The position numbers and the translations under genes are program-made. Below the pieces are notes generated by a model. It was not told the DNA's origin and ran no database searches. It was given only the letters and a program-made list of their open reading frames with translations. 64,000 nt of DNA from positions 14,258,001 to 14,322,000 of the forward strand of contig JAVHKY010000013.1 in assembly GCA_035079385.1 (NCBI GenBank), given 5' to 3'. This DNA is from Aspidiotus rigidus (lineage: Eukaryota; Arthropoda; Insecta; Hemiptera; Diaspididae). Shown one piece after another: positions 48,458 to 62,117 of the stretch (position 1 is the first letter of the stretch; every line of letters starts with the position of its first letter).

Positions 48458-50937
48458 AATACGGTAACCTTAGATTTTAATTCTGCTTATTTGATTGTTT
48501 CCATTCAAGGGATAATATTTTCATTGTAAGATTTGTGTATTTGTGGTTCATAAAAACTATTTCTTCGTCTTTATCTTCTCTTTTCTTGCAAAATTGTATT
48601 GTTGCTGAAAATTAGACGCGCTAGAATATTATTTTTACTTGATATTATGTCAGTAAAGTTGATTATGAGTGGACACTCTTGAGAATTCTGAAAAAGGAAA
48701 GGCTCTTTATATTTGTCGTGAAGTCTAAATGATCAAAAGTCCTAGTCGAAAAGAAAATCATAAATACAATATCTCTCGTTCTTCGATTCATCTAAATCAA
48801 GGGTATTTCTCATAATTGTTCTCAATATTTATTTTCACAAAAAAATGGCGAACAAAACGCTCTTGCACAAACAAATAATGCTCATCCAATTGGTATCTAT
48901 ATTATCGAAAATCCTAGCCAGTGCATTGATCATAGCTATGGATACCTACTGAAGTGGGAGTCAAAACCATAATAGAGAAGACGAAGGGGGACCTGAATTC
49001 GAAGTATGAATACCTCACTGCAATATAAGGTCTGCTTCTCGCCAATTATCGGAACAAATTCTGAAGAGATTATGCATGATCTGATTGTGGGTCCCATCTA
49101 TGTTTTGCCCAAACTTGTATATTAAGCATGTATCTCGCTTGTAGCAATTCTTTCTCTCCTCCTTGAAACATATTTGGGTTATAGGTTTGTAATTTCTTTC
49201 ATGAAGTTCAAACTAGTTCAAAAGTTGGCCTGTTTCTACAGCATATATTGTATAAATTTCTGTCCATCTTCTCGAGAACTACCTAGATCTTTCTGTCCTT
49301 CGGAACAACTCACAACAAACTGAAGAGTAAGAAAGGTTCTGTACATCCACCCTTCACCAAGAGCCCCGATGACGACGATGAAAAGTCCACTTGTCTGGAT
49401 AATAAGTCTCGGAAGAATTGTTTTTGCCTACGCCTGTGATACGTAAGGTTTTTTAGTACCTAGATATTTTTTTTTCGAGAATAGCTTCATTTCGCAAATA
49501 ATGTTTCTGTGTTTCCACTGCGTAGTTATACCAAACATTATATTCTGGCAAAAAAATGTAGCACCAAAACGAATGAGAAATTTGACATCTTGAAATTCGG
49601 TTCATTTATTTCAACGCTCTACGCCCCAAATTTTTCAAATTTGAGATACAATTCTTCGTCACAGCTCGGTCGGTGACTCTACAATACGTATATTATATAT
49701 GTGATAATAACTAACGTGGTACAGAATAACAATCAATAATCCAGAACTTCATTGTTTACAAACAAGAAATATCAGTCACAACCTCTGTTTTCGATGTCAT
49801 ATATGTCCATTAGTGGGCGTAATATACGGATAAATCCCACGTAGTTTTCGCTTCTCGTATTCGTCGGCTTACAAATTTAGGTAGAGAATAAGAGGATATA
49901 TTTTCATCTAGTCGAGGCAGAAACGCAAAATACAAACAAAGAAATTTGACCCGAACTCATCCGAAAAAGCTTTTCACGAGCTAGGCTACTTTTATTTCTC
50001 CTCTTTCGTCTTCATCAGGAAGTTTTATTCAACCTTCGTTGATGCGGCAGAGATGACAAAAGACTCAATAAATGTCCGATACACGACTCAAATTGAATTT
50101 CTTTCATGAAGGCGACAATAGATTCGACTAACAAGTTCAAACTGTATCAACCACTTCTGTATTAGGTGAGAATCTTTGAATATCTGGGCATAGAAACATG
50201 AGACGCCCTTTCAAAGAGCATGCTGTCAAAATTTCGCGTTAAATTCATTTCTCGCGCATTATTTCCCATTATGATGAAATCGAAGATTGCTCTCTCTTTA
50301 AGCTATAATATGACCTAGTTTTGCGTATCAGAAAAAAGGAAACGGCGAGGAAATTAGAAACTCCACTCGAATGATACGTCCCCCTTTATCAGATTACTTT
50401 CACAATATCGAAGACAGCTTCCTATTTCAGTCCTATTTCTAATTAAAATCTACAAGTAGTAGATAATGTTCTTCCATGAATTTCAGAGCACAATATATAA
50501 TAGCCCTAGTGCGACATAACTTTAAATAAGCCGTAAGGTCAAACGAATATAGGCTACATAACGACATCAATAGAAAGATAGAAAGATATTTTACCCAAAC
50601 ACGCGTTATACTCGTACCTACATGACAAAAATTATTGCGCTTTCGGAAGGACAGTGGGGAACCCGCAGTCTCCTCATCAGTTTTCAATCGTAGGTATCTC
50701 AATAATTTCTTTCTTCTTTCTACGTGGTTTAAATTCTATTGTAAGTCGTGTAAGTCTCCTTCCTTAAGGTAAATACCGTCATCCTTAATGATTTTTCAAG
50801 TCTTTTCTCTACAAAAATTTAAATTGAAAAAATCATCCCTTGACCACGCCACTCTCTCCTGAGCATATTTACCTCATCTTCAGAGTTGATATCCGGCCCT
50901 GATGTAATAAACATGAGTTTTTATAGTATGTGGTCCT
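48458..50937. other. Long non-coding stretch
   Basis: Nothing recognised besides the 3' flank of the gag-like gene, where no AATAAA is evident within 150 bases. Confidence 0.5.
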
Positions 50938-51003
50938 ATTGGCTAAAACATACTGCTTAGTGATTGGTTCACTCTATTCGCCTAAATACTGCGTTTCTAT
51001 TGG
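50938..51003 (-). promoter_or_regulatory. Cluster of three inverted CCAAT boxes
   Basis: ATTGG occurs at 50938-50942, 50963-50967 and 50999-51003, two of them as CTATTGGCT. Spaced CCAAT boxes are typical NF-Y targets in promoters. No gene start was found nearby, so the role is uncertain. Confidence 0.3.
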
Positions 51004-51069
51004 CTCATACCCTCCTACTTGTAATTTTTCGAAGTCCGGCCTCTCAATCGTCTTCTAAGTGGTCAAGTA

Positions 51070-51580
51070 CATTGGTGAAGTCACTCCCTCCTTCAGGTTG
51101 AACTTTTCCTGACTATATTAATCAACCAAGCTTGAATCTAATTTGAGAAAAAAGTAGTCTTCAACTTAGAGAATCTTGGCTTGGAATTTTCCACTGGACC
51201 AAACTTATATCAACTGTAACGTAGCTTTTATGCCCGAAGGAGAAATAAAGCTCAAAACTATATAGTCACAGTCCAGCTCGAAGTTTCGGAGCTCAAATTT
51301 TTTCTGGGTTTATCCCTACAGAGGTTCATGTTTCCAAATTTTTCCCAGTCCCCTTAAAGGATCGGAACTTGAAACCTTTTCAAATTTCTACATTAAGTCA
51401 AGCCATTGATGACGTCACAAAAGTCGGATGTGACTCCAATTGCTCGAAATTAGTCTGAACACAAGGAGTTTCAAGCTGAAATGCTCTACTGGGTCTAGCT
51501 TACGAGATTTCATCCCAGCCTCAAACTCTATAGTCAGAGTATCATACTCTCAAATAGTTGCATCTTAATTACAATACGTT
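51070..51580 (+). repeat. Dispersed repeat shared with 16320-16900
   Basis: Second copy of the repeat with ACAGAGGTTCAT, AAATTTTTCCCAGTC, GGATCGGAACTTGAAA and CATTGATGACGTCACAA in matching order. Confidence 0.65.
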
Positions 51581-54500
51581 CTCACATCTAATTGCCCTAA
51601 AATTTCAACATTTGTGTCTGTCCCACGGATTCATTATCACTCCAAAATTCCCCTATTTCATACGTCTTATGGAGGAATTATCACACGAATATTTCTCCAA
51701 ACTTTCCTAATGTCTTCTAATTTGACCCATAATTGAAAATACAGAAGGATGGCGGATTATTGCATGTACACTTTTGTGTTCATAACAACCCCATAACCTC
51801 AATTACAGAAAATAAGAAGGGGAAATTAATGATGCGGACTGTAAATGATCAAGGAAGTATCCCTCTCTCCTTCATAATTGAGGACGTATTGAAGAAAACT
51901 TGTTTCACAAGTTTCAACTATTGGAGGAGAGGTCAGACTTCAAACCCATTGGGACCGGGCAAATTATAGTGGCGCTTACATCGTTTCGCTTTTTTTGATG
52001 AAGAAAACAAGGAATTCCGAATGTGTTCTGTGTAGAATCGATGAGTTAGTGTGTAGAAGGATAGTTCCTTCAAACGTGTGATTCCATCATTTAAATGTAA
52101 AAATGTCCCAATGTAAGGAAAGTCTTAAGCAATGATGTTTAATGGAAAGTTTCACTGACTCGAGGGACAGGGCGATCTGCAAGAATTATGTATGATATAT
52201 TTATAGTAAGTATATTAACAATCCACTGAAAATTGGGACCATAAAATATCGTCGTCGAATATTGTATAGAGCCGAGGGAAAAAAAGTTAGGCCTATTAGC
52301 GATAGAATTCATACCTAATTCAATCAGTACGAGATTAATCCAAACACTATTCAAACTCATAAACGAAGAATAATTATAAACTAGCAGAATACATCACTAA
52401 TTTTGGAAAATTTGCTAAATGGGATAATTTTCGATAGGTAATAAAATTAGAGAAGAAAAATCAATGGTAATCTTGGTGTCCTTCTTTACGGAAATCCATT
52501 TTAACGAACTGGAAATGAGATTGTCTCCGCTTTTATTCTCAAGTCAACTTTTCAAAGAAAGAGTTCCAAATAACTTGAGAATCATATTTCAGCGTACGTT
52601 TCTTTTTACAGACTATAGAGACGAGAAACTGAGTCAGAATGAAAAATAAAACAGCAGAGTACGTTGTATGGTAGCCTTACGCAAGACGCCATCTCAACGA
52701 GAGTTATAGTAATTTTCAACAAGGTTCTCTGGCTCATTTTTCACATTCATTTTCTACACTTTAGCTACCACACGAATGACAGGGTGACTTTCAGTAATCA
52801 ATTCTTTCAGCTTGCTCATGGCATTTCACATTAATTTCCTTGTTTGTTACTGTGCATACAAATATTGTTTCCGCGATATTTATGTGCAAATCAGGAACGA
52901 AAGATCATAATAAGAAAACAAAAAGTGATCGACTATAATATTGTCCTTGTTCGCATTAGACATAGGAAATCAGCTCTCGAAGATCAACACCAGCTCACCG
53001 TCCTCGTATGCTTTTCGCCTGACGTCATTTGTTCACCTAATGGGTCTAACGAACCCAAAATAAGATAGTATCATTTTCTCAACAATGATAAAAATCTCTC
53101 GATTTCTATCCTTTCAATTAGGTAAACGCGTTCAAAGATTCTGTAAGGCTGCATCTCTTGAGAAATTGATTTGCGGAAAATTTAATGAACGAGAAACATC
53201 GACGCCAACGCAAAATCATTGAAGGAAAGTCGGGAGCTTCCACCAAATCTTGCAGAACGCGAATGACAGAAAACGTGCGCGAACGGGTCGACATGAAAAA
53301 CGTTCTCCTTTCGGATTATTAAGCCACGCCGCGAATAAAAAAGGGAATGAAATTCAAGGCTTTCTGTTGAACATACAGTTGAATAGAGTAAAGTACCTGC
53401 TTGAGTGGGCTGTGCATAAAACTATAATCTAGATCTTGTCAGACTTCTCAGTAGCGAACTGAGTAGGTATGACAATTAAAGTAAATTATGTTTGCAAGAA
53501 TAAATCTATTAAAAGAAAAGGGACAGCTATTAAAATACGGCCAAAAGATTGTATACCACCGGCTTCCGCGCTGGAACAAAAAAAAAAAAGAAATTGGAAA
53601 GGTAAAAATATCTCAAGAAAACACCACGTAAAAATATCAAGTTGAGGGGTTTTTTCAGCTCAGTAATACTCACAAAATATTCCAAAACTTGTTTTCATAA
53701 TTCTCTGAAAAAAGAAAACGAACAAACAAGACGAAAAAAGAGGAGAATTCCATCTATAGAAATACTTAAATAGGCAACAAGTGTAATTCTTAACTTAACC
53801 AGAAAGGAGGAAATTGAAAACAAGAAAATTGCCTAATTGGAATAAATTGTTTTTTCATACAAAAATAAAAAGAAAATTGAGAACTTTTTAAAGAGAAAAC
53901 TTGTTAGATAGGCTACAAATGGACGTTTTTCAGCGACATGATAACAACCTGGAGAAATGAAGAAATGTTCATTTACTTATGAGCGGAGATTCTTCTTTTC
54001 CCTAAATCTTCATCATGTCGCTTGGTTGGGTTTCGCTTAAAAGCGTCCAAATAATTTTCATGAGACCCGTTGGGAAAAATTGTTGCCATAATATGGTTGA
54101 CATTATGCCAAATTCTTGTCAGGAACAACACTGACCACGCCCACTTCTCGAAATTTGACCAATCAGAACGCCTAAAAAATGGCGACATTGAGCCATTTGT
54201 TGCAAAAATGGTATTGCCATAGCACTGACAAAATTTCTCCCGGTGGTGAGTACTGAGTTGGAATGAAGGACGATTGCAAAATATCTTGACTGCCGAACAA
54301 AAAATAATTGACGTGAATCACGAATAACAATTTGCAAAATAGGATCTTCGGTCTGAAAAATTTGTCGGTGTGCGCCTGTGTAAATCAAACTACGCTTCGT
54401 AAATATTAATTTTACAGATGAACGTCAAAGAGATGAACACCGAACACGTTAAAATCATATATTGAGACGTATATATAATTTTTCGAGTTTTTGAAAAAAT

Positions 54501-55664
54501 GAACGTTGCTATCCTAAAAGTAACTTGATTATCGAATTGTTCATCGAAAAGAGCTTCGAAAACTCATCAGTATTCCATATTTCATCTTTATTTTTCTCAA
54601 AGAAGAGAGATACTATTATCATATTCCAAAATGTGCTACATACGTTAATTATTTTGTATGGCAGTTGAAAGAAGAGGATGAAATAGCCATAGAAGGGTTT
54701 AATTACAAAATTCAGTCCTTATCATTGGTCAGCACATGTTAATGATATTGGTTGATGATAATAACATCGTAATGATAAAAATAATCTTGTTTTCTTTAAT
54801 ATGACTCGTAACGCCATAAATATCGATTTCATCAATATATCTAATATACGAATCTGAAATTGAGAAACATTTGAAGAATCTAAGGATTTTGACTTTTGAA
54901 GCACCACGAATTAGCTATGCACCTTGCAATTCTCTGATGGAGCTGACGAAAAACTTTCCGATTAAAATTGACAAGAAGGAATCGATTCTCCCATATCAGC
55001 CTTCTATATTTCTAGAACGATCATTGTTTAACGGTCTCGGAATCGGAACAACACATTACAAGATTTTATAACGGGTACTCCCGAAAGTCTTCTCCAATAC
55101 CACTCAGGACCCTTGAAAAACGTAATAAAATATTTTTTTAATCAAAATACCTGTTGAATGAACAAATCGATAAACTTTTACAAAGAAGTGAAAGAACGGG
55201 GCGAACTTCGTTTTTTTTCCTCGCTCTATTAGCCACCAGTACTCAGTTGTAAAATTTCAGCAAAAATCGTAAGAGACGATTGCCAAAACAAAAGTTTTCA
55301 GCCTGCGTAAACCCATTACGTTCTATGATTTATGGTCCTTTTCCCTTATCACTATCTTACATGTATCTTACAAACAGCTATAGGTAGGGAACTTAATTGG
55401 TGATCCCTATCATTGCCGTGAGCAGTTTCGAACAGTTCAAAATCAGTCCAATATGTTCGTTAAATGTAGCGTATTTCCTTCAGCAATATTGCAATTAAGC
55501 ACCCTAATCTTAGAAAATAAAAAATCACGTACCTAGGTACAACACATTAAAACGTCGTAAAACAGTTTCACGAATAATTCGATGACTAAAGTGCTTCGCT
55601 ATTTTCGTGTTCCAGGTTGCTAGAGGAGAAGAAACCCGAAGTACGAGAACATAAGCTGGGTAAA
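51581..55664. other. Long non-coding stretch 5' of the prohormone gene
   Basis: No gene recognised in 4 kb. A CCAAT box (54159-54163) and a YY1-like AAAATGGCGAC (54176-54186) lie 12 bases apart, promoter-like but with no assignable gene. Confidence 0.45.
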
Positions 55665-58531
55665 ATGAGGTGAGTATCTTTTCACAGATTCGGCAAAGGA
55701 AAAACGGGATTAAACGAATCCATTCGCGATAGTGTAATCCCTGCAAGTACCGTCGTTACGATCATACTTCTTCGGAGCTGATTTCCAGTCTGCCACTATG
55801 GGCACACGCCGAAAATAATGTGCGTACATTTGTCTTTTTGATTGCAGACAACCATCAGATATCCGTCAACACGCTGGTGTCTTAATTACAAAAACGTTCA
55901 CATTAATTGCCGTTTTAGCGTGCGTCGACGTAAATTTTGTATGTGGGCTGCAGTCGAGCGTTTTAGCCGATTTAAAACAAGCGGAACGAGCCTCAGCATC
56001 TCGCATCTCGAATAAAGGTAAAATTGATTTCGTTAATACATTCTCATTCGAGTTTCCATGGTAACATGCGAGACATCTAGAACGCTACATTTTCACGTTG
56101 AATACCTACAACAAAATATACTCGAGATGAGACATAATTTCTCTTTCTTTTTCCCTGTCACAATATGTCAACAGCGCAGAGGAAAGAACTATTATAATTG
56201 ACTTTTCCAAAGACGTGATGATACGTTTTCATTACTAAAAAATTTATTCTATTTTTTCCATTATAGTTAAACGAGCTCAAGAGGTGGTTATGTTCGGCAA
56301 TCAACAGAATAAAATATCGGATCACAATTACGTACGAGCCGATAAACGAGGTAAATACAACGTAGGCCTATGTAAATTAGGTATACTTAAAGAACGTATC
56401 AGATAACTTTTCTTCGCTCAGCCACCAACATTGTACCGGAGGAAAAAACACTAGAAAAGCGATCTTGCAGAAAGTAAACGAGAGACGGGTTTTCAATTCC
56501 AATTCTTTTAAAATTTCAGATCTTCCAGTTCCAGATATCCAGAACACTTTAGATAAAGACGAAATAGAGGAACCAATTGCGATGGCAAGTATTGATCCAC
56601 TTCCATCATATCCGCTATTATCTGCCATGCGGGACCGATATTACAGTCACGACGACGAACCCGGTAAATAGATGGTAATTCTACACTTCAAAATTCTCTT
56701 CGCTACATCTAAATAACTAATTTTAATTTTTTTTTCAACAGATGTGTACGATACTACTTTCTACGAAGACAGACAAAAACGTAATATCTTCAAGAAAAGA
56801 CCCGCTAAACGAAGGTAACGATAGTATTTACTGCTTGAAATTAGAATACAAAAAATCTACGGCTGGAATAACGAAAAACATCTCTTGTACAGCGATCGAA
56901 TTTTCCGATCGGTGGATGATGAGAATAATCGCGCAAAACGCGAATCGCAATTAAGTCAACTGGATCCGGAAGAGCTGCTCTCTTTATTAGCCACGTGGGG
57001 AGAAGAACAACAACATCGGGAAACTTTACCCAATTGGAGGTACGAAAATGATCACAGGCTTCGTCTTTTTTTCGGTCTTGACTTTCACTCATTCCCTGCA
57101 ATAAAGTCCACAAATTAAAATTGAATAAGCGATTCGGTATGAGTAACAAAAAATTAGCGGAGTCGCGAGTTTTATTCCATATTAGCCGTAAAATTATTTT
57201 TGGTCTGTTAATCGAAGCATTTACGGAAGAACTTCAACAAAAACGCTTCAATTTTTCAGGGATTTTCCGATTGATTCCTCAAAGGCGAAGTACCAATTTT
57301 TAATAAATATTTAAAACATTTAGCATTTATTACAGAGTGAATCGAACTAACTCAACACCGCACGTTACGGATTTCTCATGATATCTAGATTCTTTTTGAA
57401 ACAAAATGAGAGACCGAAATCCAACAGGATCAGAGAGATAAAGATGATAGCGCAACTTGAAAAATCTCTGTGAGATTAAAAGTCAGAAAAAGGTTTACGA
57501 AAAAAAATGTCGATCAAATTAATGCTAAAAAATTAAACTTTACACAACTTCTTATTAATACACCGTTCAAACATTATCCCTTCCCTTCATGGTTCGACCT
57601 AGATCTCTTCCAAAATTATCAAGAACAACGGTTCATATTTCACTCTTCTTTTCACTAGGTGGCTAAACATATAGGTAGGTAATTTGAAGACCCACTGGTA
57701 ACTAGGAAAATCAACCTTGCGCGACCAACTCGATTTTAAAATAGTAAAAGGTGAGGAAGAACGAAAAAAGTATTGCTCATCATATTTAGTTTTTCGTACT
57801 TCACAGAAATATTGGACACAATGCCGCGAATACTGACTACGAGCCTTATCCTAGCGAATTTCTCAGCGACGCAGATAGTGATGATAATCAAGAAAATGAT
57901 GGTGAGTACTACAATGAGAAAAAAAAGAGAGAGGACCTGAATCAAGAGACATTTTGATGAAACGTGTCAATTATTATTTCTCTTCTTTTTTTCGTTTCAA
58001 CCTTTATTTTCTCCTATTTATGATTATTAAAACCTTGCGGGAAAAAATTTGAATAAAATTGTAAATAAAATACATCTTTCTTCACAAAAAACGCATTTCA
58101 AAATTTGTTTAAGAGCATTCCTGAATCTCAAAAATTCATACTCCTTATAATACGAATAGGTTCCACGTAAATGAAAAATATTTTTCCTCTGATTTCTTCG
58201 AAATTATCTTCCTGTGGGAAATAATTCTTGATTGAGTCGACCTAATCCATATTCTAATTTGTTGATTTTTCATCCGCAGAATGGTTAGATGGACCAGCTC
58301 CTATACATCGTTTTGAAGCCAAACCGCGATTCTATTCGCCCTACCACACGAGCTTGATAGCAAAAAACCAACCACGGAGAATTAGAAATTCACAAGTATG
58401 CCTCAATTTTTTAAAATTATTTTCTAAATGAAATACGAACACCATGAGAATGATATTCTTTACTTTCGCAGGACAACGATTACGGCCACTACCAACAACA
58501 CGGTTTACCTCAACGAAGATTTGCATTGTAA
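55665..58531 (+). CDS. Neuropeptide/prohormone precursor, NVP-like type
   Basis: Nine coding exons: 55665-55669, 55848-56017, 56267-56350, 56520-56663, 56742-56814, 56893-57039, 57807-57901, 58280-58395, 58472-58531. Together they make 297 residues, every intron GT-AG and every phase consistent. The start is ATGAG spliced to the exon that encodes a hydrophobic signal segment (VLITKTFTLIAVLACV, about 13-28), so the product is secreted. Dibasic cleavage sites lie at 60-61, 85-86, 147-148, 153-154, 157-158, 174-175, 272-273 and 293-294. The 62-84 product begins AQEVVMFGNQQN. A later segment LDPEELLSLLATWGEE (182-197) and PAPIHRFEAKPRF (245-257) recall the NVP-like/prohormone-2 precursors of bees and other insects. 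That family call is from memory and tentative. No cysteine after the signal region and no amidation Gly at a site. Confidence 0.82.
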
Positions 58532-58889
58532 TACTAAACTTGTTTATATTCCATACATTTTTAAGAGCACGATATACTCGTATTTTTATTCGATTATTAT
58601 TCCTACGCGTTGCTGATTCTTCTAAGAGTGAGAATCGTCAACATAATATTGTTCAGACCAAACCGACAAAAACATTTCGATTTGTTACAGTTGTCATCGC
58701 TATACTGGCATTTTCTTCATTTACGTACCGCAGAGATTACCCTTTACCTTTATTATCGTCCATGTTTATTTTTACTGTTTCGTGTGTTTCTTTAATTATA
58801 GTAATCAAAAATATAATATTTATTATAAATAGCTAAAGGAACTCAAATCTACGTCTCAGGCGTCTAATTACCTGTAAAAGGAACGTATT
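58532..58889. other. Shared 3' intergenic region of convergent genes
   Basis: The 358 bases between the stops must hold both 3' untranslated regions. The minus-strand AATAAA at 58819-58824 serves RPP30. No plus-strand AATAAA is present here, so the prohormone transcript may use a variant signal or run into RPP30. Confidence 0.6.
58819..58824 (-). terminator. RPP30 polyadenylation signal AATAAA
   Basis: TTTATT on the plus strand gives AATAAA on the minus strand, about 66 bases past the RPP30 stop codon. Confidence 0.55.
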
Positions 58890-60538
58890 TCATTTGGATT
58901 CGCTCGTGCTCAACGATGAAATGCTACTCGCGACTTCTGAAACGATATCTTTAGATAATTTAGCACGTTTTTGAACCGGCTCCTCACCTTCTTCTTCTTC
59001 TTCTTCTTCTTCAACTTTTTCAACAATAATCGCAGTTCTACCGTATCGTCTACCAGCTGTAAAAATTATACATATTCAAATTTTATCAATCTAAGGTAGT
59101 GAGTATTCCAGAAATAAAGATGGAAGTAACCGTACCAGCAGCTAATAAAAGTAATCGACAACTACGCGACACAGCCAATTTCCCTCTATCGGATGACAAA
59201 CCAAATAAAATTCCTCTAATAAATCAAGTTGATCGAAAATATCGGATATCGTGGATTAAAATATTCAAGTTCATTCAGAAATAACAGCAAATGACTTTCT
59301 AAAAAAAGTAAGCGCCGAATCGCGAGGTGGAAAGGTTAGAGCAATATATTGCAGCATTCTTCGAAGACTACCTCGAACACATTCCTAGATTACAATTAAT
59401 TCAACAGGTCTTTTCGAAAAATCGCTTACAGCTATTACACTTGAAGCATTTCGAATAATTCTTGAAAGGATACAAGTTTGCAACATCATACGGGTTTCTT
59501 AATTCCAAAAAATGTTCAGCGCCACTCGATATGATCACGTTCTGTAACGAAAATTCATTCGTGAGAGCAAATTTGGTAAATTAAACCATATGTACAAAAT
59601 CTTACTTTTGATTTGCCGTAAATAGAGAAATACTGAGCCATTGTAAACGTTTCTTGTCTTTTCGCAGAAGATTGGAGAGCTTGACTGTAAGATATTTCGT
59701 AGTATCCCGATCGATCGACTAGTTGTTTATGTAGTTTACCAAGTGGTTTATAATCGGATACTCCTATCGTAAATGTAATCAAATCGATAGAATGGTGGGA
59801 ACAAGCGACCTGTTATTTCGTAAAATAAAAAAATTGATATCATTTTTCGGAAAGGGAGACAAAATTTTCATTTCATTTCAAAATATTTACTTGATAAGCT
59901 GCGAAAGTAGCTGGTAATACGGCGATAATATCGTACTTCTTTACATCTCGATGGCTAAGCTGGAACCAAGAAGTTATTCGTTAATAGAGACATTCTAAGC
60001 AGATTGTCATTTTGGCAAGTTTATATGGCATATCTTCAGACTCACCACTGATTTCAATTCATCTTGAGACGCGTAAATTATCGTTATCCTAAGAAATACT
60101 TTCAATTTACTGGCATGCTTCTACAGGGAAGAAAACTGAGAAAATTTATTGCTTTCAAGGCAGGAAAACAAATTGGAACTCAGACCACTACAAAACGTTA
60201 CCGAAATAATTTTTTGGAATGAATCCGACAGCTCACGAGGAAAAATAATCACTTCGTCTTTGTTATCGCTCTTAGCGGCGAGTTTTTTCTTCTTCAATGA
60301 AGATTTACTTTGCATCTTCCTAGCATCCACAGTCCAATTCAACGCTATAGCTCGGTAATCGACTGTAGCAGAAACAGAAAGAGAGAGAGATTACTTCCTG
60401 TCGATAGGTCGAATCATCAATAGCAAATGAAGTTCAAAAGTATTCACACTCAATAATCCTAGAAATTAGACGGTCGTCTGGTTTGTACGTGATATTCAGA
60501 TCACAAAATCCATTGATGTCGAGTTGTTTGGAAACCAT
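58890..60538 (-). CDS. RPP30: Ribonuclease P/MRP protein subunit p30
   Basis: Protein subunit of nuclear RNase P (tRNA 5' processing) and RNase MRP, in the nucleolus. Eight minus-strand exons: 60538-60448, 60362-60202, 60120-60046, 59959-59891, 59809-59606, 59541-59474, 59215-59136, 59056-58890. They encode 304 residues with all GT-AG introns and phases consistent. Family motifs in order: GFCDLNITY (10-18), YRAIALNW (33-40), LKVFLRITIIYASQDELKSV (90-109), KKYDIIAVLPATFAAYQ (116-132), then HSIDLITF (138-145). YYEISYSQAL, YFSIYGKSKNVIISSGAE (193-209), NPYDVANL (216-223) and GILFGLSSDRGK (224-235) complete the metal-free TIM-barrel (PHP-like) fold of this family. The C-terminus has eight glutamates in a row from a (GAA)8 tract, then a basic-to-Ser-rich tail. 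It is somewhat longer than the human protein. Confidence 0.93.
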
Positions 60539-60694
60539 CCTGCAACTTTGACTAGAACACCAACATCCGATTATCTACAACGAATAAATCGACAAATCTA
60601 TAACGCCGAGTCTCAACTATTTATCGTAAGAAATTGTCTTCATTTCTTTTCAACATCCTATCATCATCTCGGTGTTGTCGAATGTCGATAAAAG

Positions 60695-60805
60695 CACGTG
60701 GTGTTTGGCTAGTGCGTGTGGTGGTTTATAACATGAATCCGGAACAGATCCGGAATAAAATAGAGCGGATGCATATCCTGGAGGGGAAACATAACCTTGA
60801 CGTCA
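60695..60805. promoter_or_regulatory. E-box and CRE upstream of RPP30
   Basis: CACGTG at 60695-60700 and the full palindromic CRE TGACGTCA at 60798-60805 lie 157 and 260 bases upstream of the RPP30 start codon. Both are common in promoters of ribosome-biogenesis genes. The sites are exact but occupancy is unknown. Confidence 0.4.
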
Positions 60806-62011
60806 TGAATGCTCGTTGCTGCAGGCCTGCAGCGAGGCAACTCTGCAGCTAGTTTGTAGTAAACAATTTCTCTGCGAAAAAATCGTTTTTTCAGGTGAAA
60901 ATATATATCTTTTGGAATCGTCTTTTCACAATAGATTATTTTGGAGAATAATCATGGGATTTGAAGGTAGCCTAGTAGGATTCTTTACCGTAAACATTGG
61001 TAACCTTTGTAAAATGCTGAAATTAAGTAGGTATTTGAATTTTGAAGTTGATGGGGATAGAGAAATTTAATCGTTAAATATTGGATCATGAAGATTGAAG
61101 ACGAAACAAAATTCATTGTTAATCTAGGCTTCTAGGGTGAAATATCATTTTTTTTTTTTTTTTGAAAACCATACCAACAAAAATCTTGTAGTTGTACGAA
61201 AACATCGATTAAATTCAATCAGATTGTGTACGTTTGAAAAAGTTTCATTCGATAAAAATATTGGAAAATGTGGATGTCGGCTATAATATTTTGAGCAGTA
61301 AAGTTTCGATTGAAGATTCAACCATAATTATGTACCTTTTACGCAATAAACAACGACTTCATTTTCTATACCTTCTTGCAAAAGAAAGAGGAAAAAAAAA
61401 AGTTTTCGGAAAATTTTCTTTATTTTATTTAAATTTGACTTCTTATCACCAAGTACTTTCGTCATAAATCCAAACATAAATTAGAAGCGATCAAATAACG
61501 AACTTTGGAAGAAGTTCGTTCTATACATACCTTAGAAAAATCTATATACATTTTTTAAATTGAAGTTAAGGCGGTGGGTCTTCAAGTCACATCAGATTTT
61601 CACCTTTTGAGTAACTCAAAGTGATAGGTAGCAAACCAATTTGATTTTAATTTAGAGCTCGCAAGGTCTTGATCCATGGATAAGAAAACCATGCTCTGCA
61701 ATCGAATTTGTACAAAATCGAGACTGTACTGGGACTTTATACCTACATTAAATTCGTGCCGCGTGATGAGAGTCATTAAAATTCAAAAATAAATCAGTTT
61801 TCAATTTTCGAGTAGCTGTACCGAATGTCGTTATTTACTCTGTACTTCAGACGTAAAAGGATAAGCAAAATTTTATTCATCGAGAACCAATAATTTATCG
61901 CACTATTTAGGTAGGTACCAACTTAGGTTTTATTTAATTTGAATAATAATAGTAAACATTCAAACAATAAAAGAGCTTTTTATACGTGCAAGGACGACAC
62001 AGTTTTTGAAA

Positions 62012-62117
62012 ATAAAAAGAGGCTTTTGGTACTTGATAAAGATCGCTAGTCGATCGAAACGTTGTACGTTTAAATAAAATTTAGTGCGGGAAAAGCCTCT
62101 TTTTATTTTCGAAAAAA
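62012..62117. repeat. Hairpin repeat with degenerate hammerhead-like core
   Basis: TGAAAATAAAAAGAGGCTTTT at the left pairs with AAAAGCCTCTTTTTATTTTCG at the right. Inside, TTGATAAA (62033-62040), a 5-bp stem GATCG/CGATC with loop CTAGT (62041-62055) and GAAAC (62056-62060) follow the order of a hammerhead core (CUGAUGA, stem II, GAAA). The first box matches only 5 of 7. The left flank (GTGCAAGGACGACACAGTTTT) also occurs at 44183-44203. Confidence 0.55.
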